A stretch of DNA of 64,000 bases from CAYFMP01 sp964344215 (GTDB lineage: Bacteria; Pseudomonadota; Alphaproteobacteria; Rhodospirillales; Casp-alpha2): positions 21,356-85,355 of the forward strand of contig CAYFMP010000007.1 in NCBI GenBank assembly GCA_964344215.1, read 5' to 3'. This document shows, one piece after another, positions 8,052 through 16,265 of this stretch (positions within the stretch are counted from its first letter, which is position 1; each line of letters starts with the position of its first letter). The notes below the pieces were generated by a model. That model worked only from the letters and a program-made list of their open reading frames with translations, was not told the DNA's origin and did not search any database. The position numbers and the translations under genes are program-made.

Positions 8052-10217
8052 ATGAGCGATCTTTTCCAGCAGGCTGACGCCCGCGAAGCGGCCGGTAAGG
8101 ACCGTGGCGCGGCGGTCGCCAAGACGGCGGCGAAGCCCCAGAAAAATGCCGAGGACAAGAAGGCCGCGGCAGCGAAGAAACCGGCCGCCAAGAAATCGGC
8201 CTCCGGCAAGACCGCCAGAGCCCCGGCAAGAGCGGCGGCCAAGCGGACCGGCAAGGTCTCGGGCAACGGCGCCTATTCGGCCAAGGACATCGAGGTCCTC
8301 GAAGGCCTGGAACCGGTGCGGCGGCGGCCCGGCATGTATATCGGCGGCACCGACGAGCGCGCCCTGCACCACCTGGCCGCGGAGATCCTGGATAACGCCA
8401 TGGACGAGGCGGTGGCCGGCCACGCCAGCCGCATCGAGCTCGAACTCAGGGCCGACAACAGCGTCGCCGTCACCGACAACGGCCGCGGCATCCCGGTCGA
8501 TCCGCATCCCAAGTTCAAGAACAAGTCCGCCCTCGAGGTGATCCTGACGACGCTGCACTCGGGCGGCAAGTTCGGCGGCGCGGCTTACGAGACCTCGGGC
8601 GGCCTGCACGGGGTCGGGCTGTCGGTCGTCAACGCCCTGTCCGACGTCCTCGACATCGAGGTGGCGCGGGATCGGAAACTGTGGACGCAGTCCTACAAAC
8701 GCGGCGCGCCGGGCGGCCCGCTGAAGGAGGCCGGTGCTGTCAGCAACCGGCGCGGCACCACCGTTGTTTTCCACCCCGATCCGAAAATCTTCGACCGCAC
8801 CCGGTTCCGCCCCGCCTTGCTCTATCGCATGGCGCGCTCAAAGGCGTACTTGTTCCGCGGCGTCGAAATCCGCTGGTCGTGCGACGAAAGGCTGATCGGC
8901 AAGGACGACGGAACGCCGGCCAAGGCCATCCTGCACTTCCCGGGCGGGCTGTCGGATTACCTGGCCTCGGTGCTGGGCGAGCGCAAGACAATCGTCGCCG
9001 ACTCCTTCGCGGGCGAAGCCAAGCTCAACGGCGGTTCGGGCAAGGTCGAATGGGCCGTCGCCTGGCCGCTCGACGAGGACGATTTCCTCAACTCCTACTG
9101 CAACACGGTGCCGACGCCGCAGGGCGGCACCCACGAAGCCGGCCTGCGCGCCGCCCTGGCCAAGGGGCTCAGGGCCTACGGCGAACTCACCAACGTCAAG
9201 CAGGCCTCGAAGATCACCGCCGACGACGTGCTCGGCGGCGCTTGCGTGATGCTGTCGGTGTTCATCCACGACCCGCAGTTCCAGGGCCAGACCAAGGAGC
9301 GGCTGGCGACGCCGGAAGCGCAGCGCCTGGTCGAGACCTCGGTGCGCGACCATTTCGACCACTGGCTGTCGGGCGCGCCGGACGCCGCCAAGGCGTTGCT
9401 GCAGCACGTCGTCGAGCGGGCCGAAATGCGCCTCAAGAAACGCCACGACAAGAAGCTGAAACGGCAATCGGCGACCCGCAAGCTGCGCCTGCCGGGCAAG
9501 CTTTCGGACTGCACCCGCAGCACCGCCGAAGGCACCGAGCTCTATCTGGTCGAGGGCGATTCGGCCGGCGGTTCGGCCAAGCAGGCGCGCGATCGCGAGA
9601 CCCAGGCCATCCTTCCCTTGCGCGGCAAGATCCTCAACGTCGCCAGCGCCACTGCCGACAAGCTACGCGCCAACCAGGAACTGCACGATTTAATCGAGGC
9701 GCTGGGCTGCGGCACCGGTGATTCGTTCATGGAGGACGATCTCCGTTACGAGAAGGTGATCATCATGACCGACGCCGATGTCGATGGCGCCCACATTGCT
9801 TCGCTACTGATGACGTTTTTCTTTAAGGAAATGCCACAACTTATTGAAACGGAACACCTTTATATCGCCATGCCGCCGCTATACCGGCTGTCGCAGGGGG
9901 GCAAGACGGCGTACGCCCGCGACGACGCCCACAAGGACGAACTGCTGGCGAAAGAGTTCACCGGGCGCGGCCGTGTCGAGATCAGCCGCTTCAAGGGCTT
10001 GGGCGAGATGCCGCCGGCCCAGCTCAAGGAAACCACCATGGACCCGGCCGGCCGCACCCTACTCCGGGTCACCGTGCCGTCGGGCCACAACGACGCCGAA
10101 CGCCTCGAGGCCAAATCGACGGCGCGGCTGGTCGAGGCGCTGATGGGCAAGAAGCCCGAACTGCGCTTCAAGTACATCCAGGAACACGCCGAATTCGTCG
10201 AGGACGTGGATATCTAG
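8052..10217 (+). CDS. parE: DNA topoisomerase IV subunit B
   Basis: A 721-residue GHKL-type IIA topoisomerase subunit that uses ATP to drive strand passage and chromosome decatenation with ParC. Visible motifs include RRRPGMYIGG, the ATP-binding ILDNAMDEAVAG and DNGRGIPV, GGLHGVGLSVVNAL, and the TOPRIM segment VEGDSAGGSAKQ. The first 75 residues are an Ala/Lys-rich tail resembling histone H1-like tails, outside the catalytic core; without it the length is normal for ParE. AGGATAA precedes the ATG. parC is not in the window. Confidence 0.95.
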   Translation: MSDLFQQADAREAAGKDRGAAVAKTAAKPQKNAEDKKAAAAKKPAAKKSASGKTARAPARAAAKRTGKVSGNGAYSAKDIEVLEGLEPVRRRPGMYIGGTDERALHHLAAEILDNAMDEAVAGHASRIELELRADNSVAVTDNGRGIPVDPHPKFKNKSALEVILTTLHSGGKFGGAAYETSGGLHGVGLSVVNALSDVLDIEVARDRKLWTQSYKRGAPGGPLKEAGAVSNRRGTTVVFHPDPKIFDRTRFRPALLYRMARSKAYLFRGVEIRWSCDERLIGKDDGTPAKAILHFPGGLSDYLASVLGERKTIVADSFAGEAKLNGGSGKVEWAVAWPLDEDDFLNSYCNTVPTPQGGTHEAGLRAALAKGLRAYGELTNVKQASKITADDVLGGACVMLSVFIHDPQFQGQTKERLATPEAQRLVETSVRDHFDHWLSGAPDAAKALLQHVVERAEMRLKKRHDKKLKRQSATRKLRLPGKLSDCTRSTAEGTELYLVEGDSAGGSAKQARDRETQAILPLRGKILNVASATADKLRANQELHDLIEALGCGTGDSFMEDDLRYEKVIIMTDADVDGAHIASLLMTFFFKEMPQLIETEHLYIAMPPLYRLSQGGKTAYARDDAHKDELLAKEFTGRGRVEISRFKGLGEMPPAQLKETTMDPAGRTLLRVTVPSGHNDAERLEAKSTARLVEALMGKKPELRFKYIQEHAEFVEDVDI

Positions 10218-10229
10218 GCGCCGCGCGCC

Positions 10230-11183
10230 TCACTCCTCCAGCCCGGCCTCTTCCGGCAGCCCCAGCATCAGGTTCATGTTCTGCACGGCCTGGCCCGAGG
10301 CGCCCTTGCCGAGATTGTCGATGACGCCGGCGATCATGACTTGACCAGCCTCGGCATTGGCGAAGACGTAGAGGCGCAACTCGTTGGTGCCGTTCAGCAA
10401 TTCCGGCTCGAGGCGGTCGACGGCGGCGGCTTCGTCGAGATCGGCGACGGTGACGAAACGGCATCCCCGGTAATGGGCTGCCAGCGCCGCGTGCACATCC
10501 AAAGGTGTCGGCGAACCGGACAGAAGCCTAAGATGCAGCGGCACCTGGACGATCATGCCCTGGGCGTAGCGACCGACCGAGGGGACGAACAGCGGCGGCC
10601 CGGCCAGACCGCTCCAACAGGTGATCTCCGGCAGGTGCTTGTGGCTCAAGGATAGCCCGTAGGCGAAAAACGGCGCTTCCGTGTAATCGGCCGAGGCCTC
10701 GTCCTCGAACGCCGCGATCAGCCCCTTGCCGCCGCCGGAATAGCCGGAAACCGCGTTGATCGAGACCGGGTAGTCCGCCGCCAGCAGGCCGGCGGCGACC
10801 AGCGGATGCAGGATGGCGACCGATGTCAGCGCGTAACAACCCGGGTTGGCGACCCGCTTGGCGGCGGCAATACGACCGGCCTGATCGGAGTCGAGCTCGG
10901 GAAAGCCGTAGACCCAACCCTCGGCCACCCGGTGGGCGGTCGAGGCGTCGATGACCCGGACGTCTTCGTTGTCGATCATGCCGACCGCCTCGACGGCGGC
11001 CGCGTCCGGCAGGCAGAGGATGACCAGGTCGGCACCGTTCAGGGCCTCGCGGCGGGCGGCAGCGTCCTTGCGCCTATCGTCAGGCAGGCTGATCAGCTTG
11101 ATGTCGGCTCGCTTTTCGAGCCGGGCCTTGATCTGCAGTCCCGTCGTTCCGGCCTCGCCGTCGATGAAAACCTTTGCCGCCAT
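10230..11183 (-). CDS. argC: N-acetyl-gamma-glutamyl-phosphate reductase (type 2)
   Basis: A 317-residue NADPH-dependent reductase, third step of arginine synthesis: N-acetylglutamyl phosphate to N-acetylglutamate semialdehyde. The N-terminus reads FIDGEAGTTGLQI, and the catalytic cysteine is Cys116 in VANPGCYALT. The length is that of the shorter AGPR class. The ATG at 11183 has GAGG upstream, and that site directly abuts the U-tract of a strong hairpin, so expression may be attenuated. The order rplM-rpsI-(lysE)-argC on one strand is a recurring alphaproteobacterial arrangement. Confidence 0.95.
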   Translation of the reverse strand: MAAKVFIDGEAGTTGLQIKARLEKRADIKLISLPDDRRKDAAARREALNGADLVILCLPDAAAVEAVGMIDNEDVRVIDASTAHRVAEGWVYGFPELDSDQAGRIAAAKRVANPGCYALTSVAILHPLVAAGLLAADYPVSINAVSGYSGGGKGLIAAFEDEASADYTEAPFFAYGLSLSHKHLPEITCWSGLAGPPLFVPSVGRYAQGMIVQVPLHLRLLSGSPTPLDVHAALAAHYRGCRFVTVADLDEAAAVDRLEPELLNGTNELRLYVFANAEAGQVMIAGVIDNLGKGASGQAVQNMNLMLGLPEEAGLEE

Positions 11184-11197
11184 TGCACCGATCCTCG

Positions 11198-11231
11198 AAA
11201 AAATTAAGGGCGCCTCCCGGAGAAGACGCCC
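11198..11231 (-). terminator. intrinsic terminator in the argC leader, possible attenuator
   Basis: On the minus strand GGGCGTCTTC and GGGAGGCGCCC pair as a 10-bp stem (two G-U pairs) closed by the tetraloop C(UCCG)G, a stable UNCG type, and followed by TTAATTTTTT. The U-tract ends 14 bases before the argC ATG and touches its ribosome binding site. There is no room for a promoter between it and argC, so it either terminates lysE transcripts with some read-through or regulates argC. Confidence 0.75.
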
Positions 11232-11261
11232 ACCATCATGGCATCCCGTGTTCCCGGGACT

Positions 11262-11336
11262 CTACAATTCCAACTGGTACAGGCCTCGTCGCATTGATTC
11301 GATTTCCCCGTCGCAATAAGAGGTCAAGCGCTTCAT
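11262..11336 (-). CDS. possible 24-residue leader peptide upstream of argC, with tandem arginine codons
   Basis: The frame reads MKRLTSYCDGEIESMRRGLY then QLEL and stops at 11262, 30 bases before the terminator hairpin of the argC leader. Residues 16-17 are consecutive CGA codons, uncommon in this GC-rich genome, and a third arginine (CGC) is residue 3. A GC-rich purine stretch upstream of the ATG gives only a weak ribosome binding site. The arrangement is what ribosome-mediated arginine attenuation would need. Chance occurrence is possible. Confidence 0.35.
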   Translation of the reverse strand: MKRLTSYCDGEIESMRRGLYQLEL

Positions 11337-11379
11337 ACCATGATACCGTCCGCCTGCCAAACGATCTCGGCGCGCCCTA

Positions 11380-11991
11380 TCACCGCTCGGCCAGGGCCAG
11401 TTTCGCCCCCAACGCCACGAAGGCGCCGGCGAACAGGCGCCTGACCCAGGCCATAACGGCGGGTCGCGTAACGATGCGGTCGCGTACGGCGGCCGCGAAC
11501 AAGCCGTAGACGATGAAAACGGCAAGCGTCATCGCCATGAACACGCCGCCCAATCCGACCATCTTCCATGCCGCCCGAGCCTCCGTCCCGGAAACGAACT
11601 GCGGGAGAAAGGCGAGGAAGAACATGGAGAGCTTGGGGTTGAGGATATTGATCAGCGCCCCCTTGACGATGATCTCCCGGCCGGACCGTCTGTCGACCTT
11701 GCCCTCGACCGACAAAGCGCCTTTTTCACGAAGCGCCCCCCAGGCCATGTAAAGGAGGTAGGCGACACCGGCGATCTTGGCGGCTTGGAAGGCGATGGCG
11801 CTGGCGTGAAGGAGCGCCGCCAGGCCGAGAATGGCGGACAACAGATGCGGCACGATGCCGAAGGTGCAGCCGATCGCCGCGTAAACGCTGCCGAGCGCGC
11901 CCCGCGAAAGACCGTACGCGAGAGTGTAGAGAACGCCTGTTCCGGGCGCGACGACGACGATGAACGACGTAACCAGGAACTCGATACTCAT
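11380..11991 (-). CDS. LysE/RhtB-family amino-acid exporter
   Basis: A 203-residue inner-membrane protein with about six hydrophobic segments and the family's conserved early motif APGTGVLYTLAYGLSRGALG. Members export amino acids such as lysine, arginine, homoserine or threonine. GALINILNPKLSMFFLAFLP is the typical central segment with the NPK motif. It lies between rpsI and argC on the same strand; an arginine or lysine substrate would suit the neighbour argC, but this is inference. An independent transcription unit is likely because a terminator follows rpsI. Confidence 0.88.
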   Translation of the reverse strand: MSIEFLVTSFIVVVAPGTGVLYTLAYGLSRGALGSVYAAIGCTFGIVPHLLSAILGLAALLHASAIAFQAAKIAGVAYLLYMAWGALREKGALSVEGKVDRRSGREIIVKGALINILNPKLSMFFLAFLPQFVSGTEARAAWKMVGLGGVFMAMTLAVFIVYGLFAAAVRDRIVTRPAVMAWVRRLFAGAFVALGAKLALAER

Positions 11992-12090
11992 GGAATACCC
12001 TTTTCGACCGGAAGGATAGGCGCTACCGGGGCATCATCCTACCGGAAACAGACCGCGAAGGAAGTCCGAACGATGCGGCGAGAGCAAATG

Positions 12091-12113
12091 AAAAAGGCCG
12101 CCTGCAGGCGGCC
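12091..12113 (-). terminator. rho-independent terminator after rplM-rpsI
   Basis: On the minus strand GGCCGCC-TGCA-GGCGGCC, an uninterrupted palindrome, is followed by TTTTT. It lies 29 bases beyond the rpsI stop codon and separates the ribosomal operon from lysE. Confidence 0.88.
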
Positions 12114-12141
12114 CTTCTCGAAACCCGGTTCCGCAAACGCA

Positions 12142-12675
12142 TCAGCGCTTCGAGAACTGGAAGCTGCGTCGGGCCTTGCGTCGGCCATACTTCTTGCGCT
12201 CGACGACGCGCGAATCGCGGGTCAGGAAGCCTTCCTTCTTGAGGGCCGGACGCAGGGTCGGTTCGTAGAAGGTCAAGGCCCGGCTAATGCCGTGGCGGAC
12301 GGCGCCGGCCTGCCCCGAAAGCCCGCCGCCTTTGACCGTGCAGACGACATCGTACTGGCCTTCGCGGTCGACGACGACGAACGGCTGGTTGATGATCATC
12401 CTGAGCACCGGCCTTGCGAAATAGGTTTCCTGGTCGCGGCCGTTGACGGTGACCTTGCCGGCGCCCGGCTTGATCCATACGCGCGCAATGGCGTTCTTGC
12501 GCTTGCCGGTCGCATACGAGCGATTGTGTTCGTCGATCTTCGGCTCGCCGGTAACCGGCGCGGCGGCTTCGAGCGGTGCTTCCGCCGTCCCTTCCGGCGC
12601 CTCGGTGCCAGCCTCGGCAGCCTTGCTCTCCATGGCTTCCTTCAGGTTGTCGAGGGTGGTGGTTTCCTCGGCCAT
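12142..12675 (-). CDS. rpsI: 30S ribosomal protein S9
   Basis: A 177-residue S9. The conserved core starts at about residue 50 ([16 protein letters not shown]) and ends with the C-terminal tail [11 protein letters not shown] that reaches the ribosomal P site. The first 48 residues are an acidic Ala/Glu-rich extension, commonly found in alphaproteobacterial S9 and absent from the roughly 130-residue enterobacterial protein. The gene follows rplM by three bases in the usual L13-S9 operon and ends at an intrinsic terminator. Confidence 0.98.
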   Translation of the reverse strand: MAEETTTLDNLKEAMESKAAEAGTEAPEGTAEAPLEAAAPVTGEPKIDEHNRSYATGKRKNAIARVWIKPGAGKVTVNGRDQETYFARPVLRMIINQPFVVVDREGQYDVVCTVKGGGLSGQAGAVRHGISRALTFYEPTLRPALKKEGFLTRDSRVVERKKYGRRKARRSFQFSKR

Positions 12676-12678
12676 GCT

Positions 12679-13143
12679 TTACGCGCTCCTTTTGTTCTTC
12701 GGGTTCATGGCGGCGACGTCGAGCGTCTCTGGCTTCTGCGCCTCGTGCGGGTGGTCGCTGCCGGCGTAGACGTGCAGTTTGCGCATCTGCTGGCGGCCCA
12801 GCGGGTTGCGGCTGATCATCCGCTCGACCGCCTTGATGACGACGCGCTCCGGGTGTTTGCCGGCGAGCACGGCGCCGGCCGTGCGCTCCTTGATGCCGCC
12901 CGGGTAGCCGGTGTGCCAGTAGTACTTCTTGTCGGCCAGCTTGCGCCCCGTCAGCTTCACCTTGTCGGCGTTGATGACGACGATGTTGTCGCCGCAATCG
13001 ATGTGCGGGGTGAAGGTCGGCTTGTGCTTGCCGCGCAGCCGGGTGGCGATGATGCTGGCCAACCGTCCGAGGACGACGCCGTCGGCGTCGATGACGAACC
13101 ACTTCTTGTCGACGTCGGATGGCTTGGCCGAATAGGTTTTCAT
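12679..13143 (-). CDS. rplM: 50S ribosomal protein L13
   Basis: A 154-residue L13 with the family motifs [19 protein letters not shown] and the central [12 protein letters not shown]. It binds 23S rRNA early in large-subunit assembly. I use the ATG at 13143, giving [20 protein letters not shown], the usual alphaproteobacterial start; an in-frame start eight codons earlier is not needed. A promoter is visible about 70 bases upstream. First gene of the rplM-rpsI operon. Confidence 0.98.
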   Translation of the reverse strand: MKTYSAKPSDVDKKWFVIDADGVVLGRLASIIATRLRGKHKPTFTPHIDCGDNIVVINADKVKLTGRKLADKKYYWHTGYPGGIKERTAGAVLAGKHPERVVIKAVERMISRNPLGRQQMRKLHVYAGSDHPHEAQKPETLDVAAMNPKNKRSA

Positions 13144-13211
13144 CTCGGGCTCTCTCAGAACTCTCATTCGCGGCCGGGCAGAGTTTTCGCCCCGGCCTCT
13201 CGGAAGCGCGG

Positions 13212-13239
13212 AGTATGCCCGTTAATTTCGGCAAGTCAA
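13212..13239 (-). promoter_or_regulatory. sigma-70-type promoter of rplM-rpsI
   Basis: On the minus strand TTGACT (plus 13234-13239), a 16-base spacer and CATACT (plus 13212-13217) fit the housekeeping -35/-10 consensus. Transcription would begin about 60 bases before the rplM ATG. Confidence 0.6.
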
Positions 13240-13303
13240 CGGCAAAAAGCGCCTTGAAAACCGTGACTTAGTATTACGGTACTATATTACCCTACCGAGT
13301 CGA

Positions 13304-13732
13304 TTAACCGCGCTCGGGCGGAATCGAATAGGTACCGGTGGCATGCGCCACGGCTTCGTCGTGGCCGTCCGAATGCACTGTCACCTCGACCACGGCGAGG
13401 CGCTTGCCGACCTTCAGCACCCGGCCTTCGGCCATCAGATCGGCCGGGCTCGGCCGGTGCAGGAAGTTGATGTTGAAGCTGGTGGTGACGGCGAGCTTGA
13501 CGACGCCGATGACGCTCATCACGGCGGCGTACATGGTGGCGTCGGCCAACGCCATCATGGTCGGCCCGGAAACGGTGCCGCCAGGGCGCAACATGGTCGC
13601 ATCGAACGGCATCCGCAACACCGCCTCGCCGGCGCCGATGGCATCGGCCCGCATGCCGGCGTCGATCGCCCACGGCATTTCGTCGGCCATCAGGGCATTG
13701 AATGCGTCGACCGAGATCTTGCTGTCGCTCAA
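13304..13732 (-). CDS. PaaI-type hot-dog thioesterase
   Basis: A 142-residue hot-dog fold protein of the PaaI/UPF0152-like thioesterase group, likely acting on acyl- or aryl-acyl-CoA. The segment RPGGTVSGPTMMALADATMY corresponds to the family's helix with its catalytic acidic residue, and SFNINFLHRPSPADL to the following strand. The start is a TTG at 13732 overlapping the TGA of the upstream gene (TTGA), giving MSDSKISVDAF; translational coupling is likely. Confidence 0.85.
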   Translation of the reverse strand: MSDSKISVDAFNALMADEMPWAIDAGMRADAIGAGEAVLRMPFDATMLRPGGTVSGPTMMALADATMYAAVMSVIGVVKLAVTTSFNINFLHRPSPADLMAEGRVLKVGKRLAVVEVTVHSDGHDEAVAHATGTYSIPPERG

Positions 13733-14802
13733 GGGATGTCCTCGCCGGCCGAAGTGCGCAGCCTATAGGCGAAACCGCGCGTTTCGAGGTCGGCGGCCAA
13801 CGCTTTCAGGTATTCGACGTCGGTCGGTTCGTCGGCCAGTGCGCCCAGCAGCTCGCGGCCGACCGCTGAGAGCTTGTAGGCCGGGAACGTAAAGAATTCG
13901 GTTTCGGGGTTGCGCACCACCAGGTCGGCGCCCCGGTAGTCGAGCGTCAAGCCGCGGGTCGGCGCATGAAAGGTTATGCCAAGGTCCTCCGATTCCTGGA
14001 CCAGACCGAGGCCGCGCAAGCGTTCGAGGTCGGCGGCGTCGACTCCGAACGCCTCGAAGGCGTCGCGCCCCGTCAGCTTCAGCAACAGACCGGTCGGGAA
14101 GGCGATGCGACCCAGGCGCATCAGCAGCGCGACGTCGTCGGCCGTCATCGCGCTCAAGCAGTCGAGCGCCGGCAGGCCGAAGGTGCCGGGATCGGCGGCC
14201 TCGCGGGCCAGAACATAGCCCCAGGCCTGCTGCATGTCCTCGTTGGTGACGTCCTGGGCGTGCAGCACGAAGCGCACCATCCAGTCGTCGTCGATGTCGC
14301 CGCCCGCTGCGCCCGTCCCGGTCTCGCCGGTAGCGGCGTGGGCGGCGGCGGCCACAGCTTCGAGGTTCTGCTGGCGGCGCAGTTCGAAAGCGGCCAGGCG
14401 GTGGTTGAGGCGGTCCCTGAGGCCGGCGGCATCGCCGCCGCCGTCGGCCGGCACGTCGCCGCCCAATGCTCGGCTCAGCGCCGATGTCATCCGCGCTTCC
14501 GTCGCCGACGGCGCGTCGCCGCCGATGCCCGCCTCATCGGTTTCGCCAACAGCACTCTCGGCTTCGATCGTATCGGTTGCCTCCGGGGTATCGTCCGCCT
14601 CGGCCGGTACGTCGGCCTCGTCGAAAGCCTCGGCGAACGCCGCCTCGACCGCCGTATCGGCTTCATTGCCGCCGTCCTCAGCCTCGACCGCTTCCGCCGT
14701 TTCACCAGCCGCCTCGTCGAACGCCGCGTCGACCGCCGCTTCCTGCGGCGGCTCGGAGTCCGTATCGTCGAGGGTCATATCGTCTTCGTCGGTTTCGCTC
14801 AT
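13729..14802 (-). CDS. DUF2806/TIGR03899-like protein with a long acidic N-terminus
   Basis: A 357-residue protein. Residues 1 to about 110 are very rich in Glu, Asp and Ala and are probably disordered. From about residue 165 there is a helical domain, DDWMVRFVLHAQDVTNEDMQ followed by AWGYVLAREAADPGTF, which resembles the DUF2806/TIGR03899 families in its W..F..A..V.nE.MQ..W..vLa.E...PGtF pattern. The end has KLSAVGRELLGAL, which also fits. No signal peptide or membrane span is present, and its function is unknown. It is translationally coupled to the PaaI-like thioesterase. The family assignment is from memory of motifs. Confidence 0.6.
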   Translation of the reverse strand: MSETDEDDMTLDDTDSEPPQEAAVDAAFDEAAGETAEAVEAEDGGNEADTAVEAAFAEAFDEADVPAEADDTPEATDTIEAESAVGETDEAGIGGDAPSATEARMTSALSRALGGDVPADGGGDAAGLRDRLNHRLAAFELRRQQNLEAVAAAAHAATGETGTGAAGGDIDDDWMVRFVLHAQDVTNEDMQQAWGYVLAREAADPGTFGLPALDCLSAMTADDVALLMRLGRIAFPTGLLLKLTGRDAFEAFGVDAADLERLRGLGLVQESEDLGITFHAPTRGLTLDYRGADLVVRNPETEFFTFPAYKLSAVGRELLGALADEPTDVEYLKALAADLETRGFAYRLRTSAGEDIP

Positions 14803-14973
14803 GGTTCTTTTTTTAACATTGTTCGGTTGCGATTGATAGGACTGCGGAGGCTCGCCGTTCACCGCCGGCTTTCTCCGTAAAGCATTGAAAGCAAGCGCCG
14901 AATACCCCTTGCTTTGTGGCCGCCGAAGTCCCACCATTCGTCCAGGTTTCGCTTCCATGTGGAGGACTTTCGC

Positions 14974-15759
14974 ATGACCGACGAAACGGTCCTGCTCAGA
15001 GACGATTCGGAAGGAATCGCCACCCTGACCATGAACCGGGGGCGCAAGTTCAACGCGTTGTCGACCGAGTTGATGGCCGCCCTGCAGGACCAACTCGACC
15101 TGCTGATGGCCGACTCTTCCATTCGCGTCGTCGTCATCGCCGGCGCCGGCAAGGCGTTCTGCGCCGGCCACGATCTGGCTGAGATGGTCGAACGCCCCGA
15201 CGAGGACTCGATCCGGGCGCTGTTCAGGCAGTGCAGCCGGATGATGGTGTCGCTGACCCGCCTGCCGCAGCCGGTTATCGCCCGCGTCCACGGTATCGCC
15301 ACCGCCGCCGGCTGCCAGTTGGTCGCCCAGTGCGACCTCGCCGTCGCCGCCGAGGAGGCCACTTTCGGCACCTCGGGCATCAACTCAGGTCTATTCTGCG
15401 GAACGCCGATGGTCGCCGTCACCCGCAACCTGCCGCGCAAGCAGGCCATGGAGTTGTTGATGACCGGCGAGTTCATCGACGCCGATACCGCACAGGCCTT
15501 CGGCCTGGTCAACCGGGTGGTGCCGGCCGACGACCTCGACTCAGCGATCGCCGAACTGGCCGGCGAGATCGCCTCGAAAGGCCCCGCCTTCGTCGCCGCC
15601 GGCAAGGCGCTGTTCTACAGCCAGATCGAGGGCGGCATCGAGAACGCCTACGAACAGGCGACCGAGACCATGGTCTCCAACATGCAGATGGAAGAGGCCC
15701 GCGCCGGCCTCAAGGCCTTCCTCGGCAAGAGCCCGATGCCGAAATGGAAAGACCGGTGA
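14974..15759 (+). CDS. enoyl-CoA hydratase/isomerase family protein
   Basis: A 261-residue crotonase-fold protein. The oxyanion-hole segments VVVIAGAGKAFCAGHDL and GIATAAGCQLVAQCDLAVA are clear; the glutamates that do hydration in classical enoyl-CoA hydratase are not obvious, so another crotonase reaction is possible. The ATG at 14974 follows GGAGGAC. It is the first gene of a tightly packed run: its TGA overlaps the GTG start of the CoA-binding protein, which in turn overlaps metY. Confidence 0.88.
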   Translation: MTDETVLLRDDSEGIATLTMNRGRKFNALSTELMAALQDQLDLLMADSSIRVVVIAGAGKAFCAGHDLAEMVERPDEDSIRALFRQCSRMMVSLTRLPQPVIARVHGIATAAGCQLVAQCDLAVAAEEATFGTSGINSGLFCGTPMVAVTRNLPRKQAMELLMTGEFIDADTAQAFGLVNRVVPADDLDSAIAELAGEIASKGPAFVAAGKALFYSQIEGGIENAYEQATETMVSNMQMEEARAGLKAFLGKSPMPKWKDR

Positions 15760-16265
15760 GCGCCGACGCGCCGGAGCCGTTGATTTACGAGGACTCGGAG
15801 ATCAAGCGCATCCTGCGCTCGGTCCGCACCATCGCCATGGTCGGCGCCTCGCCGAACTGGGTGCGGCCGTCGAACTTCGCCATGAAGTATCTGCTCGGCA
15901 AGGGCTACGACGTCATCCCCATCAACCCGGGCCAGGCCGGCCGAGAAATCCTCGGCCAATCCGCCTATGCCGATCTTGCCTCGGTTCCCGGCGGGATCGA
16001 CATGGTCGATATCTTCCGGGGCTCCGAGAGGGTTGGACCGGTGGTCGAGGAAGCGATCGCGGTGGCACCCGAAAAGGGCATCTCTGTCATCTGGATGCAG
16101 CTCGGCGTCCGCGACGACGAAGCCGCTGCCCGCGCCGAGGCGGCCGGCCTCACCGTCGTCATGGACCGCTGCCCGAAGATCGAGTACGGGCGGCTGTTCG
16201 GCGAGCTCGGTTGGAGCGGCGTCAATTCCCGCATCATCACGTCCAAACGCAGGAAGATCGGCTGA
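15756..16265 (+). CDS. CoA-binding domain protein (YccU type)
   Basis: A 169-residue Rossmann-fold protein of the small CoA-binding family. The nucleotide-binding start TIAMVGASPNWVRPSNFAMK and the later VIWMQLGVRDDEAA and VVMDRCPKIEY are typical, with the conserved cysteine in DRCPKIE. Its cellular role is not established. The GTG start at 15756 overlaps the upstream stop (GTGA); the gene then shares one base with the metY ATG. Co-expression with metY is common in alphaproteobacteria. Confidence 0.88.
   Translation: MSADAPEPLIYEDSEIKRILRSVRTIAMVGASPNWVRPSNFAMKYLLGKGYDVIPINPGQAGREILGQSAYADLASVPGGIDMVDIFRGSERVGPVVEEAIAVAPEKGISVIWMQLGVRDDEAAARAEAAGLTVVMDRCPKIEYGRLFGELGWSGVNSRIITSKRRKIG

Noticed and set aside
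11785..13257. 490-codon rightward frame across rpsI and rplM
   Set aside because: It lies opposite two unmistakable ribosomal protein genes and has the Arg/Gly/Asp-rich composition of a shadow frame.
13729..14802. Acidic DUF2806-like gene as a defence-system component
   Set aside because: It sits among housekeeping genes with a thioesterase partner and shows no nuclease, ATPase or toxin motif.
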